Origin: Butyrivibrio sp. MB2005
GTDB taxonomy: Bacteria; Bacillota; Clostridia; Lachnospirales; Lachnospiraceae
Direction: 5' to 3'
Assembly: GCF_000424285.1 (NCBI RefSeq)
Contig: NZ_KE384158.1
Coordinates: 179,653-243,652, forward strand
Length of the DNA: 64,000 nt
A program made the translations under genes and the position numbers. The notes under the pieces were generated by a model. The model ran no database searches. It saw only the letters and a program-made list of their open reading frames with translations, and was not told the DNA's origin. Shown one piece after another: positions 46,703 to 56,951 of this stretch. Each line of letters starts with the position of its first letter. The first letter of the stretch is position 1.

Positions 46703-46752
46703 AGATGCGCCTGTCTCCTTGTTTTCGTAAAATCTCTATCCGTAAATTCGAT

Positions 46753-46801
46753 AATATTTATTTATTGTTCACAAAGTGCCCACATTTAATTAATAAATAT
46801 T
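46753..46801. repeat. 14-bp inverted repeat upstream of the serpin gene
   Basis: AATATTTATTTATT (46753-46766) and AATTAATAAATATT (46788-46801) are reverse complements with one mismatch. Possibly an operator for the serpin promoter. AT-rich, so chance is possible. Confidence 0.35.
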
Positions 46802-46859
46802 GAATCTTTCTTTTATAAAACAGCCATATTTTAGAAACAAATTTATCTTAACATAAACC

Positions 46860-46984
46860 TATCAGAGATGAAGAACATCTCTTGAACCCCAAAAAACTTT
46901 TTTCATACAACATGGTCATGCGACTCCCCATCGCATGACCACCTCCCAAAAATCCAGACCTCTGAAAAAGAGGTCTTTATTTAT
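46860..46984 (+). ncRNA. Candidate C-rich small RNA, copy B
   Basis: Homologous to the element at 25951. Shared in order: ATAAAC-N-TATCAGA start, first hairpin (AGAGATG..CATCTCT), ACCCCAAAAAACTTTTTTCATAC, a second hairpin (GGTCATGCGA / TCGCATGACC) with loop CTCCCCA, then CCTCCC, then a terminator AGACCTC / GAGGTCT followed by TTTATTTAT. Stem sequences differ from copy A but pairing is kept, which is what a conserved RNA structure shows. Lies between the serpin and protease genes. Plus-strand reading is favoured by the terminator. Confidence 0.65.
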
Positions 46985-47030
46985 GCCTATAACGCACGAT
47001 AGGATTCCGAGGTCGAAATCCTATCTTTTA

Positions 47031-48875
47031 TCACTCTATGGTATATGCCTTCACAAAGAAATCCTTGTCTGTCTGCTTTACAAAAGCATCTCCTGAACTG
47101 TCAGCCATGAAGCTGTGACCACTGGCGGTATTTAGTGTATGAATTGCACCCAGGTCATGCTGCCATTCATCCTTGTGCGGATCCGTGGTGAAATCCATTG
47201 CCTTCTCGTAGATAAGCTTAGTTTCCTGACCGGGAGTAATTACCACCAGATAGCTGTTATCAGCCTTAATATCAACCGGTTGCTCAAGTGAGAACGTATG
47301 ATATCCTCCGGTTAAGCTTTTGCAATCCATCGTTATTATTGGTTCACCAAGTTTATTAAAATCGTAAAATTCAAGGCCATCATCAGTGTTTTCTAAAGGA
47401 GCATTATCTTTATCCAGTTCATATACGCTCACTTTATCGTTTGTATCTGTGGTCATGGAAAAATATCCAACAGCTGATAATCTCTCATCACTCTCCGGTG
47501 AGAAACAAATCCCATAACGAATGTCATTATTATCATACATATAAACAACATTGCTCTGATCCACGATTGGATCCATTATATGAGTTATGAAACCTGCGTA
47601 CTGATAATTCTTATCATACCATCCATTATCTCCCTCCATGGCGCAGCTATAGGCAGCAACATTGTTATTGATAAGAATGGCATCCTCATAGGACAGATAA
47701 AAATATCCTGAAGCCCCTGACTTCGTACCCCAGCTGTTCTTACATATAAATGCTCCGTCTTCTGATGGTTTTGTAATAAAGTTCTTAGCGGGATATTCAT
47801 CATTCCAGCCCACAATCAAAACCTCGTGATCGGCATAATTCCCATCCCCGTATTTCTTATAGTCATAAAGAGCTACTTTTTTGCCCGTCCAATATGCATC
47901 ATCGGCACAGATACTTGCCGTTACGCTTCCATGCTCCATTATCATGCGCTTAATAATGTCTCTGTTCTTTTTGGTCGCAGGAACCTCAAGCACATCCTGA
48001 ACATGGCAAAAAGGCTTTGCATAAGCATCTGAAGGCTCATCGGCGTTCTGTGTATAAATATCCGACTGTCCCTTAATCGCATGAAGAGAATCACTGTCTT
48101 CGTCCACTACAGGCCCCTTCCAGGACGTCAGAATAGATAGACAATAGTCTGTAACACCACCCACTGATATATAACTGGTGTCGTATTTTTTAAGGAAGTT
48201 ATCATTTTCCTCAAAGACAAACTCCCTGTAGTCATCGTCAATTCCGGAATCAAAGGAACCAATTGCCTTATGCATATTGTAGTATGCACTGTGCTTCTCT
48301 GATAAATTAAGGCTGTCAGATGCAAGTTCCCTGTGCTTTATCAAAAGATCGCTCTCAACTGCCCCCAGTGCTGCATAATCCCAACAAAGGGCTGTATATC
48401 CCTGATTGCGAACAGGCGTTACATAATCATTGTTACCGGTAGCATCAGAGCTGTAAAATACAGGAATCTCAACATTTTCTGCAGACAGTTCAGCATCTGA
48501 TTCCGTCCCGTCAAGCTTCCCAAGCAAATCCGCTTCAGTGTCATCAATAACAATCGCTTCTTTAACTACAAGTTCCTTTATATTAACAGGAATCACCTCT
48601 ATAGGTTCAGGTTCCTCCGAATTTTCACCATCACTTCCAGCACTCTCATCATCGCTACTGCCAGTCCCCTGAGAGTCCTTTAAATCGCTTTCTCCGGCGT
48701 TTTCATCAATTCCCCCAGATTTATCCCCCGGTTCCTCTATTGGCTCAAAGAGGCTGCTGTAATCACTATTCTCTTGTATATCCTGCTCAGCGGAGACATC
48801 AGGCTCCTTTTCATCTGAGCATGAGCACAGAACGGCAGACAATAATATAATTATTGCCGCCTCTTTGATTTTCAC
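47031..48875 (-). CDS. Papain-like (C1) cysteine peptidase, probable lipoprotein
   Basis: 614 residues. GTG start with GGGAGAAA upstream. Residues 1-20 are a lipoprotein-type signal (SAVLCSCS), then about 100 acidic, low-complexity residues. The peptidase domain begins near 145: PVRNQGYTALCWDYAA (oxyanion Gln and catalytic Cys), DHEVLIVGWND (His) and CKNSWGTKSGASGYFYLSY (Asn). C-terminal 200 residues form a beta-rich domain (carbohydrate-binding or receptor type not known). Acts outside the membrane. Next to a serpin. Confidence 0.92.
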   Translation of the reverse strand: MKIKEAAIIILLSAVLCSCSDEKEPDVSAEQDIQENSDYSSLFEPIEEPGDKSGGIDENAGESDLKDSQGTGSSDDESAGSDGENSEEPEPIEVIPVNIKELVVKEAIVIDDTEADLLGKLDGTESDAELSAENVEIPVFYSSDATGNNDYVTPVRNQGYTALCWDYAALGAVESDLLIKHRELASDSLNLSEKHSAYYNMHKAIGSFDSGIDDDYREFVFEENDNFLKKYDTSYISVGGVTDYCLSILTSWKGPVVDEDSDSLHAIKGQSDIYTQNADEPSDAYAKPFCHVQDVLEVPATKKNRDIIKRMIMEHGSVTASICADDAYWTGKKVALYDYKKYGDGNYADHEVLIVGWNDEYPAKNFITKPSEDGAFICKNSWGTKSGASGYFYLSYEDAILINNNVAAYSCAMEGDNGWYDKNYQYAGFITHIMDPIVDQSNVVYMYDNNDIRYGICFSPESDERLSAVGYFSMTTDTNDKVSVYELDKDNAPLENTDDGLEFYDFNKLGEPIITMDCKSLTGGYHTFSLEQPVDIKADNSYLVVITPGQETKLIYEKAMDFTTDPHKDEWQHDLGAIHTLNTASGHSFMADSSGDAFVKQTDKDFFVKAYTIE

Positions 48876-48970
48876 AATAGTTTCTCCCTATTACACATTT
48901 TATCGCATTTAATTGCACACAAACAAATATAGCGTTTCCAAATTTCAATGACGTAACACCATAATATACC

Positions 48971-49012
48971 AAAAAATCCCCTCAGACAAATCGAACAATC
49001 TGCCTGAGGGGA
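48971..49012 (-). terminator. Terminator of the chemoreceptor gene
   Basis: CCCCTCAG / CTGAGGGG, extended by CAGA / TCTG, with ATTTTTTGG on the minus strand. Confidence 0.9.
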
Positions 49013-49028
49013 TCAAAAGAATCATTTC

Positions 49029-51095
49029 TTATTTAAGCTTGAAGTTCTTTACAATTCCATCAAGGGTTACTGCGATGTCCTCCTGCTTGCTGGACATATC
49101 ACTTACATTCTCAACAACATCTGCTGCTGTGTTGATGGAATCTGTGATATCTGAGCTGTGGGATGCAGTCTCCTGTGTAGATTCTGCAATATTCTGGATA
49201 GCGTTGTTAACCTCTTCCATAGAGTTCCTGATATTCTCAACCATCTGAGAAATCTGATCGGACTGTGAACCGAACTGCTGAGCATCATCGCCATACTGAC
49301 GAGCTACATGTACGAAGTTCTCATAGTCAGGAGCTGCTGTATTATTAACGAAATCAAGAAGCTCTTGTGAACTGTCTGTAAGAGTCTTGAACGCATCCTG
49401 TACGCCGTCGATTGTGATCTGAATCTGCTGAACTGCTTCAGCTGTATCACTTGCCAGCTTGTTAATCTCAGAAGCAACAACCGCAAATCCTTTACCATGC
49501 TCTCCTGCTCTTGCAGCCTCAATTGATGCATTGAGTGAAAGGAGGTTGATCTGATCTGCAATCTCAGCGATAGACTGTGCCATATTACTGATTTCTTCAA
49601 CGATCTTAGCCTTTTCGGAAGCTTCGCTAAGCTCTCTGCTTCTTTCCTGAGCTATATTGATAGCGTTATCATAAGCCTTCTGGCTGCTCTGCTCGATTTC
49701 CTGAGCTCTCTGCATGATTTCCTTAGTAGCTGCAAGGCTCTCTTCACTGACATCTGCAAGGCTCTGAACAGAGGTATTTACTTCCTCAACAGATGCACTA
49801 ACTTCCTCAGTAGCTGCACCGGAAGACATCATTGCGTCGTTAACGCCGGACATATTACTCTGAATCTTCTCAAACTGGCTTGTAAGCTCTGAAGCCATGG
49901 AAGAAAGAGAAGTACTTGCAGAACTGATATTTTCAGATTCATCAGAAATCTGACTGATAACACTTCTGTTGGATTCATACATGTTGTTAAGTGAAGCACT
50001 CATCTGGCCAAGCTCATCACCTGACTTAGAGAATAGCTTGGATACTGTAAAGTCTCCGCTTGCCAGGGATCCTGCAAACTTCTTAACATTTGCAAGGTTA
50101 ACAGCAATTGATCTGACAAGAAGTACTACTACTAATGAACTGATTAAAAGAGCAGCAATGAGAATGCCGATCATTGTATATGTAAGGGAATTAACCTTCT
50201 CTTCAAGCTCATCCTGATCCATTCTGATTATCAGCTTCCAGTTAACTTCCGGAACTGTTCCGTATGAAGTGATGACATACTTTCCATCATCCTCAAATCT
50301 TGCTCCGCCTGTCTCATTTGCAAGTATATCGGGAGCTATAGCAACAAGAGATGCATTCTCATCATCTAAAATATTGGCACTATCTGATACCTTTGAAGCA
50401 TCATCTGTATAAAGATATACACCTGAAGATGTTAAGAGAATTGCACTTCCTGTTTTTCCTACTTTAATACTCTCTGCGATATTAGAAATAGTATCAAGTA
50501 CGATATCTACTGTTACGCATCCGATGTACTCACCTGAAGCATTGTAAATGGGTGAAGAACAGGTAGACATAATTGTTCCTGATGTAGGATCGTAATAAGG
50601 ATCTGTAATCTGGGCTGTACCCTTTGAAAGAGCCTTAGCATTTGTATAATACTCCTGATTAAAGTAATCATACTCAGCATTGCTGTAATCCCAGGTCTCG
50701 ACAATACTTGATCCATCCTTATACCAATATGGTCCCTGATACTGTTCTTCAGCACTATAAGCATAGGGTTCGAACCATATGCCACATCCGGATATCATAT
50801 CACTATCCTTCTGTACATTAGAGAAAACATCCTTATAGTTTTCCATGGTTGCACTCTGATAGGTTCCGCCTACGGTTTCTGCTAAACCAATAGCAGTAGC
50901 CCTTATCTCAGCAAGATAGCCATTCATTTTGTTGATATTACTCTCGGTAATAGCTTCGTTTCTTTCGGTAGTCTGCTCCTGAATAAGTGTCCTACTCTGA
51001 GATACACTGATATAGGTCATCAAAATCATTGCAATCGCAACAATTGGGATGATTCCTACCAGCATCTTAGCCATAATAGACATTTTTTTCCACAT
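49029..51095 (-). CDS. Methyl-accepting chemotaxis protein with dCache sensor
   Basis: 688 residues. Membrane helix 10-30, extracellular dCache-type domain 35-295 (ligand unknown; [27 protein letters not shown]), second helix about 305-325, HAMP 330-385, cytoplasmic signalling coiled coil 390-688 with hairpin tip [22 protein letters not shown]. No CheR-binding pentapeptide at the end. RBS GGGGGA before ATG. Confidence 0.95.
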   Translation of the reverse strand: MWKKMSIMAKMLVGIIPIVAIAMILMTYISVSQSRTLIQEQTTERNEAITESNINKMNGYLAEIRATAIGLAETVGGTYQSATMENYKDVFSNVQKDSDMISGCGIWFEPYAYSAEEQYQGPYWYKDGSSIVETWDYSNAEYDYFNQEYYTNAKALSKGTAQITDPYYDPTSGTIMSTCSSPIYNASGEYIGCVTVDIVLDTISNIAESIKVGKTGSAILLTSSGVYLYTDDASKVSDSANILDDENASLVAIAPDILANETGGARFEDDGKYVITSYGTVPEVNWKLIIRMDQDELEEKVNSLTYTMIGILIAALLISSLVVVLLVRSIAVNLANVKKFAGSLASGDFTVSKLFSKSGDELGQMSASLNNMYESNRSVISQISDESENISSASTSLSSMASELTSQFEKIQSNMSGVNDAMMSSGAATEEVSASVEEVNTSVQSLADVSEESLAATKEIMQRAQEIEQSSQKAYDNAINIAQERSRELSEASEKAKIVEEISNMAQSIAEIADQINLLSLNASIEAARAGEHGKGFAVVASEINKLASDTAEAVQQIQITIDGVQDAFKTLTDSSQELLDFVNNTAAPDYENFVHVARQYGDDAQQFGSQSDQISQMVENIRNSMEEVNNAIQNIAESTQETASHSSDITDSINTAADVVENVSDMSSKQEDIAVTLDGIVKNFKLK

Positions 51096-51355
51096 GATCG
51101 GTCCCCCTTTTTGATTCTCAAAAGAGTATTTTTAAAGATATATCTATATTTAATTTTAGCATAAATGCCTTTTTATATTATCAAAAATTCGATTATATAT
51201 TATTAAATTTTTGGAAACCAAAGTGTAGAAAAAGCCCGTTTTTTTTATAGTTTTTTAATATTTATATTCATTTGCGTTTACTTTCAGGCTTTAATGTGGT
51301 ACAGTGGACGATGTGGGACAAAAGTCCTGCAAATTATGCTTCGGAGGTTATACAA

Positions 51356-52384
51356 ATGTCTTTCCAATATATACAGCAGCTTCCTTCACCACAGGAGATT
51401 CGCGAGGAGTTCCCTTTATCCAAGAAGCTGGCAGAGCTTAAGAAGGTTCGCGATAAGGAAATTGCTGATGTCTTAACAGGAAAAAGTGATAAATTTCTTG
51501 TAATTGTTGGTCCCTGTTCAGCAGATAATGAAGATGCTGTTTGTGACTACGTTTCAAGACTTGCAGGTGTTAATGATAAAGTAAAGGACAAGCTTATTCT
51601 TGTACCCAGAATCTACACCAATAAGCCTCGTACAACAGGTGAAGGCTACAAGGGTATAACATCTCAGCCCGATCCCGAAGGAAAAACTGATTTCCGCGCA
51701 GGCCTTATAGCCATGAGACACATGCAGATTCGTGCCATCGAGGAATCCGGTCTTACCGCAGCTGACGAGATGCTTTATCCAGAGAACTGGGGATATATCG
51801 AAGACATCCTCTCTTATGTAGCAATCGGTGCCCGCTCAGTTGAGGATCAGGAGCACAGAATGGTTGCCAGCGGCTTTGATGTACCTGCAGGTATGAAAAA
51901 TCCCACCAGCGGTACCTTAAGCGTAATGCTCAATTCCGTTTATGCATCACAGCTTCCTCACTCTTTCGTATACAGAGGCTATGAAGTAAAAACTGGTGGT
52001 AATCCTCTTGCGCACTGCGTTCTTCGTGGTTCCAGCAACAAGCACGGTCAGTCACAGCCCAATTACCACTATGAGGATTTAAGTCTTCTCTCCGATCTTT
52101 ATGCTCAGAGAGATATTCAGAACCCCGCTGCTATCATCGATGCCAACCACAACAACTCAGGCAAGAAGTATAAAGAGCAGGTTCGTATAGTAAAGGAAGT
52201 TCTTCACTCCAGAAGCCACAATGCCAATATCGGCGAGCTTGTTAAGGGTGTAATGATCGAAAGCTACATTGAGGAAGGCTGCCAGAAGATCGGTGACGGT
52301 ATTTACGGTAAATCCATCACAGATCCCTGCCTTGGATGGGCTGATACGGAGAGACTTCTTCTCGATATCGCAGATCTTGTTTAA
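51356..52384 (+). CDS. aroF: 3-deoxy-7-phosphoheptulonate (DAHP) synthase, class I AroFGH type
   Basis: 342 residues from ATG at 51356 (GGAGG 8 nt upstream); the open frame begins at 51272 without an RBS. First step of aromatic amino acid synthesis. VGPCSADN, RIYTNKPRTT, IIDANHNNSGK, GVMIESYIEEG and ITDPCLGW are conserved. No feedback-regulatory ACT or chorismate mutase domain is attached. Upstream DNA is AT-rich without an obvious leader or attenuator. Confidence 0.95.
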   Translation: MSFQYIQQLPSPQEIREEFPLSKKLAELKKVRDKEIADVLTGKSDKFLVIVGPCSADNEDAVCDYVSRLAGVNDKVKDKLILVPRIYTNKPRTTGEGYKGITSQPDPEGKTDFRAGLIAMRHMQIRAIEESGLTAADEMLYPENWGYIEDILSYVAIGARSVEDQEHRMVASGFDVPAGMKNPTSGTLSVMLNSVYASQLPHSFVYRGYEVKTGGNPLAHCVLRGSSNKHGQSQPNYHYEDLSLLSDLYAQRDIQNPAAIIDANHNNSGKKYKEQVRIVKEVLHSRSHNANIGELVKGVMIESYIEEGCQKIGDGIYGKSITDPCLGWADTERLLLDIADLV

Positions 52385-52458
52385 TATTTCTGCTTTTAGA
52401 ATTAAAAAAAGCTTTACTCAGTTCTGCAATATCAGGTAAAGCCACCAATAAAAAGAAA

Positions 52459-52502
52459 TACGCTATATATTCGGCATAAGCCGGATATATAGCGTTTTAT
52501 TT
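52459..52502. terminator. Strong bidirectional terminator
   Basis: CGCTATATATTCGGC / GCCGGATATATAGCG with a 4-nt loop, T-rich on both sides, between DAHP synthase and the recombinase. A second weaker stem GCTTTAC / GTAAAGC lies just before it. Confidence 0.92.
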
Positions 52503-52526
52503 TACATATATTTCGATGTATAAAGC

Positions 52527-53399
52527 TTAATGTGTCTGATTATAAACGTCTCTTATATAATTCTTATTCTCTTTTACATATCTGTTGGTCGAAGCTGCTG
52601 TCACATGTCCAAGCATTTCCTGAACTGCGTCTACATCAGCGCCTCTCTCAACCAAATGAGCCGCAAAGCTGTGCCTTAAGGATTCCGGAGTTATCTGGGC
52701 GTCGATTTCCGCATAGTCAGCGTATCTTTTGACTATCTTCCATACCCCCTGCCTGCTCATGGGCTCTCCCTGATAATTCACAAACAAAAGCTCTTCAAGA
52801 TTACTCTTAATAAGATGGCGCCTTCCATCCTGAAGGTATCTTACAAGCGCCTTCCTGGTTCTTTTATCAAAAGGAATGATCCTGTCCTTTTTGTCTGATT
52901 TACACTCTATTGATCCAACCTGCATATCCAGGTCGGATACCTTAGCCTTAATCAGCTCAGATACCTTGATACCTGTGGCATACATAAGCTCAAGCATCGC
53001 TGAATCCCTCTGCCCCTTCGGGCTCTTGGAATCCGGAATAGATAGCAAAAGTTCAATCTGCTTCCTTGTAAGTATAACCGTTTTAGGCAGTTCCACCTTG
53101 GGAGCAGTCAGATTTTCAGAAATGTCATAGGGCATCCTTCCCTGTTTTGCCTGGGTCTTAAAAAAGGCCTTCAGAGATACTATGTTCCTTGCCAGAGTTG
53201 CAGCAGAATACCCCTGTTTACTTATCGAATCAACATATTCCTTCAGCTGCTTTTCATTTATCAAAAGAACATCCACAAGATCGTTATCCTGAAGATACCA
53301 CTCAAACTTTTTAAGGTCAGTCTGATAAGAGCGAACGGTATTTTCACTCATTCGCCCTTCTAACTTTAATTCGGTTATGAAATGACTAATTTCATCCAT
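52527..53399 (-). CDS. Tyrosine recombinase, Xer-like
   Basis: 290 residues: N-terminal SAM-like core-binding domain, then catalytic domain. Compared with XerD, the nucleophile Tyr (NRYVKE), the Lys of the beta hairpin, Arg II (SLRHSF) and His III (LGHVT) are present, but Arg I is Lys (TGIKVSEL) and His II is Glu (TPESLRH). Length and context (housekeeping genes, no phage neighbours) fit a Xer protein, yet the two substitutions argue for altered activity. Starts 3 nt after the lysA stop, so coupled. Is not certainly the chromosome-dimer recombinase. Confidence 0.88.
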   Translation of the reverse strand: MDEISHFITELKLEGRMSENTVRSYQTDLKKFEWYLQDNDLVDVLLINEKQLKEYVDSISKQGYSAATLARNIVSLKAFFKTQAKQGRMPYDISENLTAPKVELPKTVILTRKQIELLLSIPDSKSPKGQRDSAMLELMYATGIKVSELIKAKVSDLDMQVGSIECKSDKKDRIIPFDKRTRKALVRYLQDGRRHLIKSNLEELLFVNYQGEPMSRQGVWKIVKRYADYAEIDAQITPESLRHSFAAHLVERGADVDAVQEMLGHVTAASTNRYVKENKNYIRDVYNQTH

Positions 53400-53402
53400 C
53401 GG

Positions 53403-54692
53403 TTATTCAAATTCCTTCATGATAGAATCAAGCTCGGCATAAACAGGTAAATTATCAAATGTAGCAAAATAGTCTCTGGGAGTCTCAGCACGTCTAATCA
53501 TTTCGACGCTTCCATCCTCCTTGAGAAGAAGTTCGGAGCTCCACAGTTTTCCATTGTAGTTATATCCCATTGAGAAACCGTGAGCACCGGTATCATGGAT
53601 GAACAGATAATCTCCCATGTCAATCTTAGGAAGTTCTCTGTCAATTGCAAATTTGTCGTTATTCTCGCAAAGCGAACCTGTAACATCATATACGTGATCA
53701 CAGGGAGCATCCTCTTTTCCGAGAACAGTGATGTGATGATAAGAGCCATACATGGCAGGTCTCATAAGATTAACTGCACAGGCATCAACACCAATGTATT
53801 CCTTATAGATATGCTTCTCGTGAATAGCCTGGGTAACAAGGGCTCCGTATGGTCCAAGCATAAATCTTCCCATTTCAGTATAGATAGCAACATCGCCCAT
53901 GCCGTTTGGTGTAAGAATCTTCTCATACTGCTCTTTTACACCAACGCCGATCTCAGCGATATCATTGCCCTTCTGATCCGGAGTGTACGGAATTCCGACA
54001 CCTCCTGAAAGGTTAATGAACTTAATGTCAGCACCTGTCTCCTTCTCAAGCTCAACTGCCAGTTCAAAAAGCTGTCCCGCAAGAGTAGGATAATACTCAT
54101 TTGTAACTGTATTACTAGCAAGAAAAGCATGAATACCAAAGTTCTTAACGCCCATATCCTTCAGCATTCTAAAGCTCTCAAAGAGCTGTTCCTTAGTCAT
54201 GCCGTATTTTGAATCACCGGGGTTATCCATGATTCCGTTACTCATCTGGAACACTCCGCCTGGATTATATCTGCAGCTTACAGTCTCAGGCATTCTTCCG
54301 CCAAGGGCTTCCTTTGCATATTCGATAAGCGTAATATCGTCAAAATTAATGATTCCGCCGAGCTTATCAGTATATACGAACTCCTCTGCAGGTGTATCGT
54401 TTGATGAAAACATAATAAGGTCGCCTGAGGCACCTATGGCCTTACTGAGCATAAGCTCTGTAAGTGATGAACAGTCAAAACCGCAGCCCTCCTTCTTAAG
54501 GATATCCAGAATAACCGGATTGGGCGTAGCTTTTACTGCAAAATATTCACGAAAGCCTCTATTCCACGCAAATGCCTTCTTAACCGCTCTGGCATTTTCT
54601 ATAATCCCTTTCTCATCATAAATATGAAAAGGTGTGGGATATTTCTTTACAATCTCTTCTACCTGCTGTTTCGTAACGAAAGCCTTTTTCAT
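53403..54692 (-). CDS. lysA: Diaminopimelate decarboxylase
   Basis: 429 residues. PLP Lys in EYFAVKATPNP, glycine loop ISGGVGI-like NLSGGVGIPYT, EMGRFMLGPYG, and the second-domain GSLCENNDKF with its conserved Cys. Makes lysine from meso-diaminopimelate. AGAGGTGAT before ATG. Form is the longer variant found in Clostridia. Followed at 3 nt by the recombinase gene. Confidence 0.92.
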   Translation of the reverse strand: MKKAFVTKQQVEEIVKKYPTPFHIYDEKGIIENARAVKKAFAWNRGFREYFAVKATPNPVILDILKKEGCGFDCSSLTELMLSKAIGASGDLIMFSSNDTPAEEFVYTDKLGGIINFDDITLIEYAKEALGGRMPETVSCRYNPGGVFQMSNGIMDNPGDSKYGMTKEQLFESFRMLKDMGVKNFGIHAFLASNTVTNEYYPTLAGQLFELAVELEKETGADIKFINLSGGVGIPYTPDQKGNDIAEIGVGVKEQYEKILTPNGMGDVAIYTEMGRFMLGPYGALVTQAIHEKHIYKEYIGVDACAVNLMRPAMYGSYHHITVLGKEDAPCDHVYDVTGSLCENNDKFAIDRELPKIDMGDYLFIHDTGAHGFSMGYNYNGKLWSSELLLKEDGSVEMIRRAETPRDYFATFDNLPVYAELDSIMKEFE

Positions 54693-54773
54693 AATATCAC
54701 CTCTATGTCCAAAAATTTTACACTTTACTACGTTATCATGAAAAAGAGTCTATGTACAGTTTTTTCTTAAAAC

Positions 54774-55448
54774 TTACAAATTCTCTATCTGCCAATCGAT
54801 TGGACTTAATCCGTTTTCCTCAAGGAACTTATTGCACCTGGAAAAATGCTTGCATCCAAAGAAACCTCTGTAAGCTGATAACGGGCTTGGATGAGGCGCC
54901 TTAAGAACAAGGTGCTTGGGATTATCGATCATATCTGCCTTCATCTGCGCAGGTCTTCCCCAAAGCATATAAACCACAGGTCTGTCCTGCTTGTTCACAG
55001 CCCTTATGGCTGCATCAGTAAACTGCTCCCAGCCTCTTCCCTTATGGGAATTGGCATTGTGAGCCCGAACCGTAAGCACTGTGTTCAGAAGCAGAACGCC
55101 CTGATCTGCCCACTTTTTCAGATATCCATTATTGGGAACATAGCAGCCAAGATCCTCTTTCAGCTCGCCATATATATTTACCAGAGATGGCGGTGCCGGC
55201 TCTCCCGGAAGCACCGAGAAAGAAAGCCCGTGAGCCTGCCCAGGTTCATGATAAGGATCCTGTCCAAGAATTACCACCTTCACATTAGAAAGAGGTGTGT
55301 AATTAAAAGCATTAAGAAGATCATCCTTTTTCGGATAAACAGTTGTGGTCTTATATTCATTAACTATGAATTCGTATAATTTTCTGTAGTATGGCTTTGA
55401 AAACTCCTCTCCAAGGTATTCAAGCCAGTCATTATCTATTGCCGCCAT
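54774..55448 (-). CDS. ung: Uracil-DNA glycosylase
   Basis: 224 residues, family 1. Catalytic water-activating Asp in GQDPYHEPGQAHGLSFSV, uracil-binding Asn in LLNTVLTV and catalytic His in HPSPLSAYRGFFG. Removes uracil from DNA. AAGGAGG before ATG. Confidence 0.97.
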   Translation of the reverse strand: MAAIDNDWLEYLGEEFSKPYYRKLYEFIVNEYKTTTVYPKKDDLLNAFNYTPLSNVKVVILGQDPYHEPGQAHGLSFSVLPGEPAPPSLVNIYGELKEDLGCYVPNNGYLKKWADQGVLLLNTVLTVRAHNANSHKGRGWEQFTDAAIRAVNKQDRPVVYMLWGRPAQMKADMIDNPKHLVLKAPHPSPLSAYRGFFGCKHFSRCNKFLEENGLSPIDWQIENL

Positions 55449-55537
55449 GAAGGCGCCTCCTTATATTTCAATTAGTATTTATAAATTCTCGTAGCGAAAA
55501 TCTATCCTGTGCTGCTTCACGTTTTTGAGAAATTATC

Positions 55538-56296
55538 TCAAAGTCTTACAGGCACATTCTTGTCTCTTAGGTATTCCTTAACTTCGCGTATTTCCAATTC
55601 CTTGTAGTGGAAAAGTGAAGCAGCAAGCGCTGCATCCGCGCCGCCCTTGGTAACTGCTTCATAGAAATGCTCGCAGTTTCCTGCGCCGCCTGAAGCAATA
55701 ACGGGAATGTTCACTAGATCAGACACTGCCCTGGTAAGCTCGATATCATATCCGTTCTTAGTCCCATCTCCGTCCATACTTGTTAGTAGTATCTCTCCGG
55801 CGCCTCTCTTTTCAGCTTCTTTTGCCCACTCTATGGCATCAAGACCTGTGTCAATTCTTCCGCCGTTCTTAAATACGTTAAAACCTCCGTCCGGTCTTCT
55901 TTTTGCATCAATAGCAACAACCACACACTGGGAGCCGAATTTATCGGCTGATTCCGAAATGAGTTCAGGTCTGTTAATAGCCGCGGAATTGACGGCAACC
56001 TTATCAGCACCTTCCCTTAAAACAGCTCTCATATCATCGACGCTTCTTATCCCTCCTCCAACAGTGAATGGAATAAAAATCTGCTCAGCCACTTTTCTTA
56101 CAAGATCAACCACAGTCTCTCTCGCATCAGAAGTCGCAGTAATATCAAGAAAAACAAGCTCATCGGCTCCTGCCTGTGAGTAGGCTTTTCCTACTTCCAC
56201 GGGATCACCGGCATCACGAAGCTGTACAAAATTTATACCTTTAACAACTCTTCCGCCATGCACATCAAGGCATGGAATAATTCTTTTAGTCAGCAT
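55538..56296 (-). CDS. hisF: Imidazole glycerol phosphate synthase cyclase subunit HisF
   Basis: 252 residues. Catalytic Asp in [14 protein letters not shown] and Asp in [15 protein letters not shown]. Makes imidazole glycerol phosphate and AICAR using ammonia from HisH. 17 nt after hisH; no other his genes are nearby. A weak hairpin around the stop codon may end transcription. Confidence 0.97.
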   Translation of the reverse strand: MLTKRIIPCLDVHGGRVVKGINFVQLRDAGDPVEVGKAYSQAGADELVFLDITATSDARETVVDLVRKVAEQIFIPFTVGGGIRSVDDMRAVLREGADKVAVNSAAINRPELISESADKFGSQCVVVAIDAKRRPDGGFNVFKNGGRIDTGLDAIEWAKEAEKRGAGEILLTSMDGDGTKNGYDIELTRAVSDLVNIPVIASGGAGNCEHFYEAVTKGGADAALAASLFHYKELEIREVKEYLRDKNVPVRL

Positions 56297-56313
56297 AATC
56301 TATGTCCTTTTCT

Positions 56314-56919
56314 TTATACTCTAAGGAAATTCTTCAGTATCTCCATTCCAACATCCGCACTCTTTTCAGGATGGAACTGGCATGCAAAAACATTGCCCTG
56401 TTCAACGGAAGCTTCCACAGTAACACCATACTCTGTAGTAGCTGTGACAATACTCTTATCATCAGCATCCAGATAATAAGAATGGACAAAATATACATAT
56501 GAATCTTCCGGGATTCCCTCAAAAAGTTTTCCTTTATTGGGAAATTTCAAATTGTTCCATCCAATCTGAGGAATCTTTAAGCCTTCCTTTTCCGGAATCT
56601 TCTTAATTTTTCCATGCAAAATGCCCAGACCTGCAACTCCCTCTGACTCATCACTTGAATCAAAAAGAAGCTGCTGGCCCAGGCATATACCTATAAACGG
56701 AGTCCCACTGTCACATACAGTTTTGATGACATCCGTCAAACCATATTCATTTAGTTTCCTCATGGCATCGCCAAAAGCACCAACTCCCGGTAACACCACT
56801 CGGTCAGCCCTGTAAATCTCTTCAGGGTTTCTGGTCAGACAAACATCCTGTCCAAGAAATTGAAACGCATTCTCAACGCTTTTTATGTTTCCGGCATCGT
56901 AATCAATAATCGCTAGCAT
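56314..56919 (-). CDS. hisH: Imidazole glycerol phosphate synthase glutaminase subunit HisH
   Basis: 201 residues from ATG at 56919 (GGGG about 10 nt upstream; a start at 56928 lacks RBS space). Glutaminase triad: nucleophile Cys in IGICLGQQLLF, His and Glu in CQFHPEKS. Supplies ammonia to HisF. It begins 32 nt after the giant repeat protein gene and may be in its transcript. Confidence 0.97.
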   Translation of the reverse strand: MLAIIDYDAGNIKSVENAFQFLGQDVCLTRNPEEIYRADRVVLPGVGAFGDAMRKLNEYGLTDVIKTVCDSGTPFIGICLGQQLLFDSSDESEGVAGLGILHGKIKKIPEKEGLKIPQIGWNNLKFPNKGKLFEGIPEDSYVYFVHSYYLDADDKSIVTATTEYGVTVEASVEQGNVFACQFHPEKSADVGMEILKNFLRV

Positions 56920-56951
56920 AATCCACATCCCCGTAAAAAGATTATCGATGC

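Noticed and set aside
51294..51355. Aromatic leader peptide before DAHP synthase (starts MWYSG)
   Set aside because: Only one Trp and one Tyr, no stop before the gene start and no attenuator hairpins.
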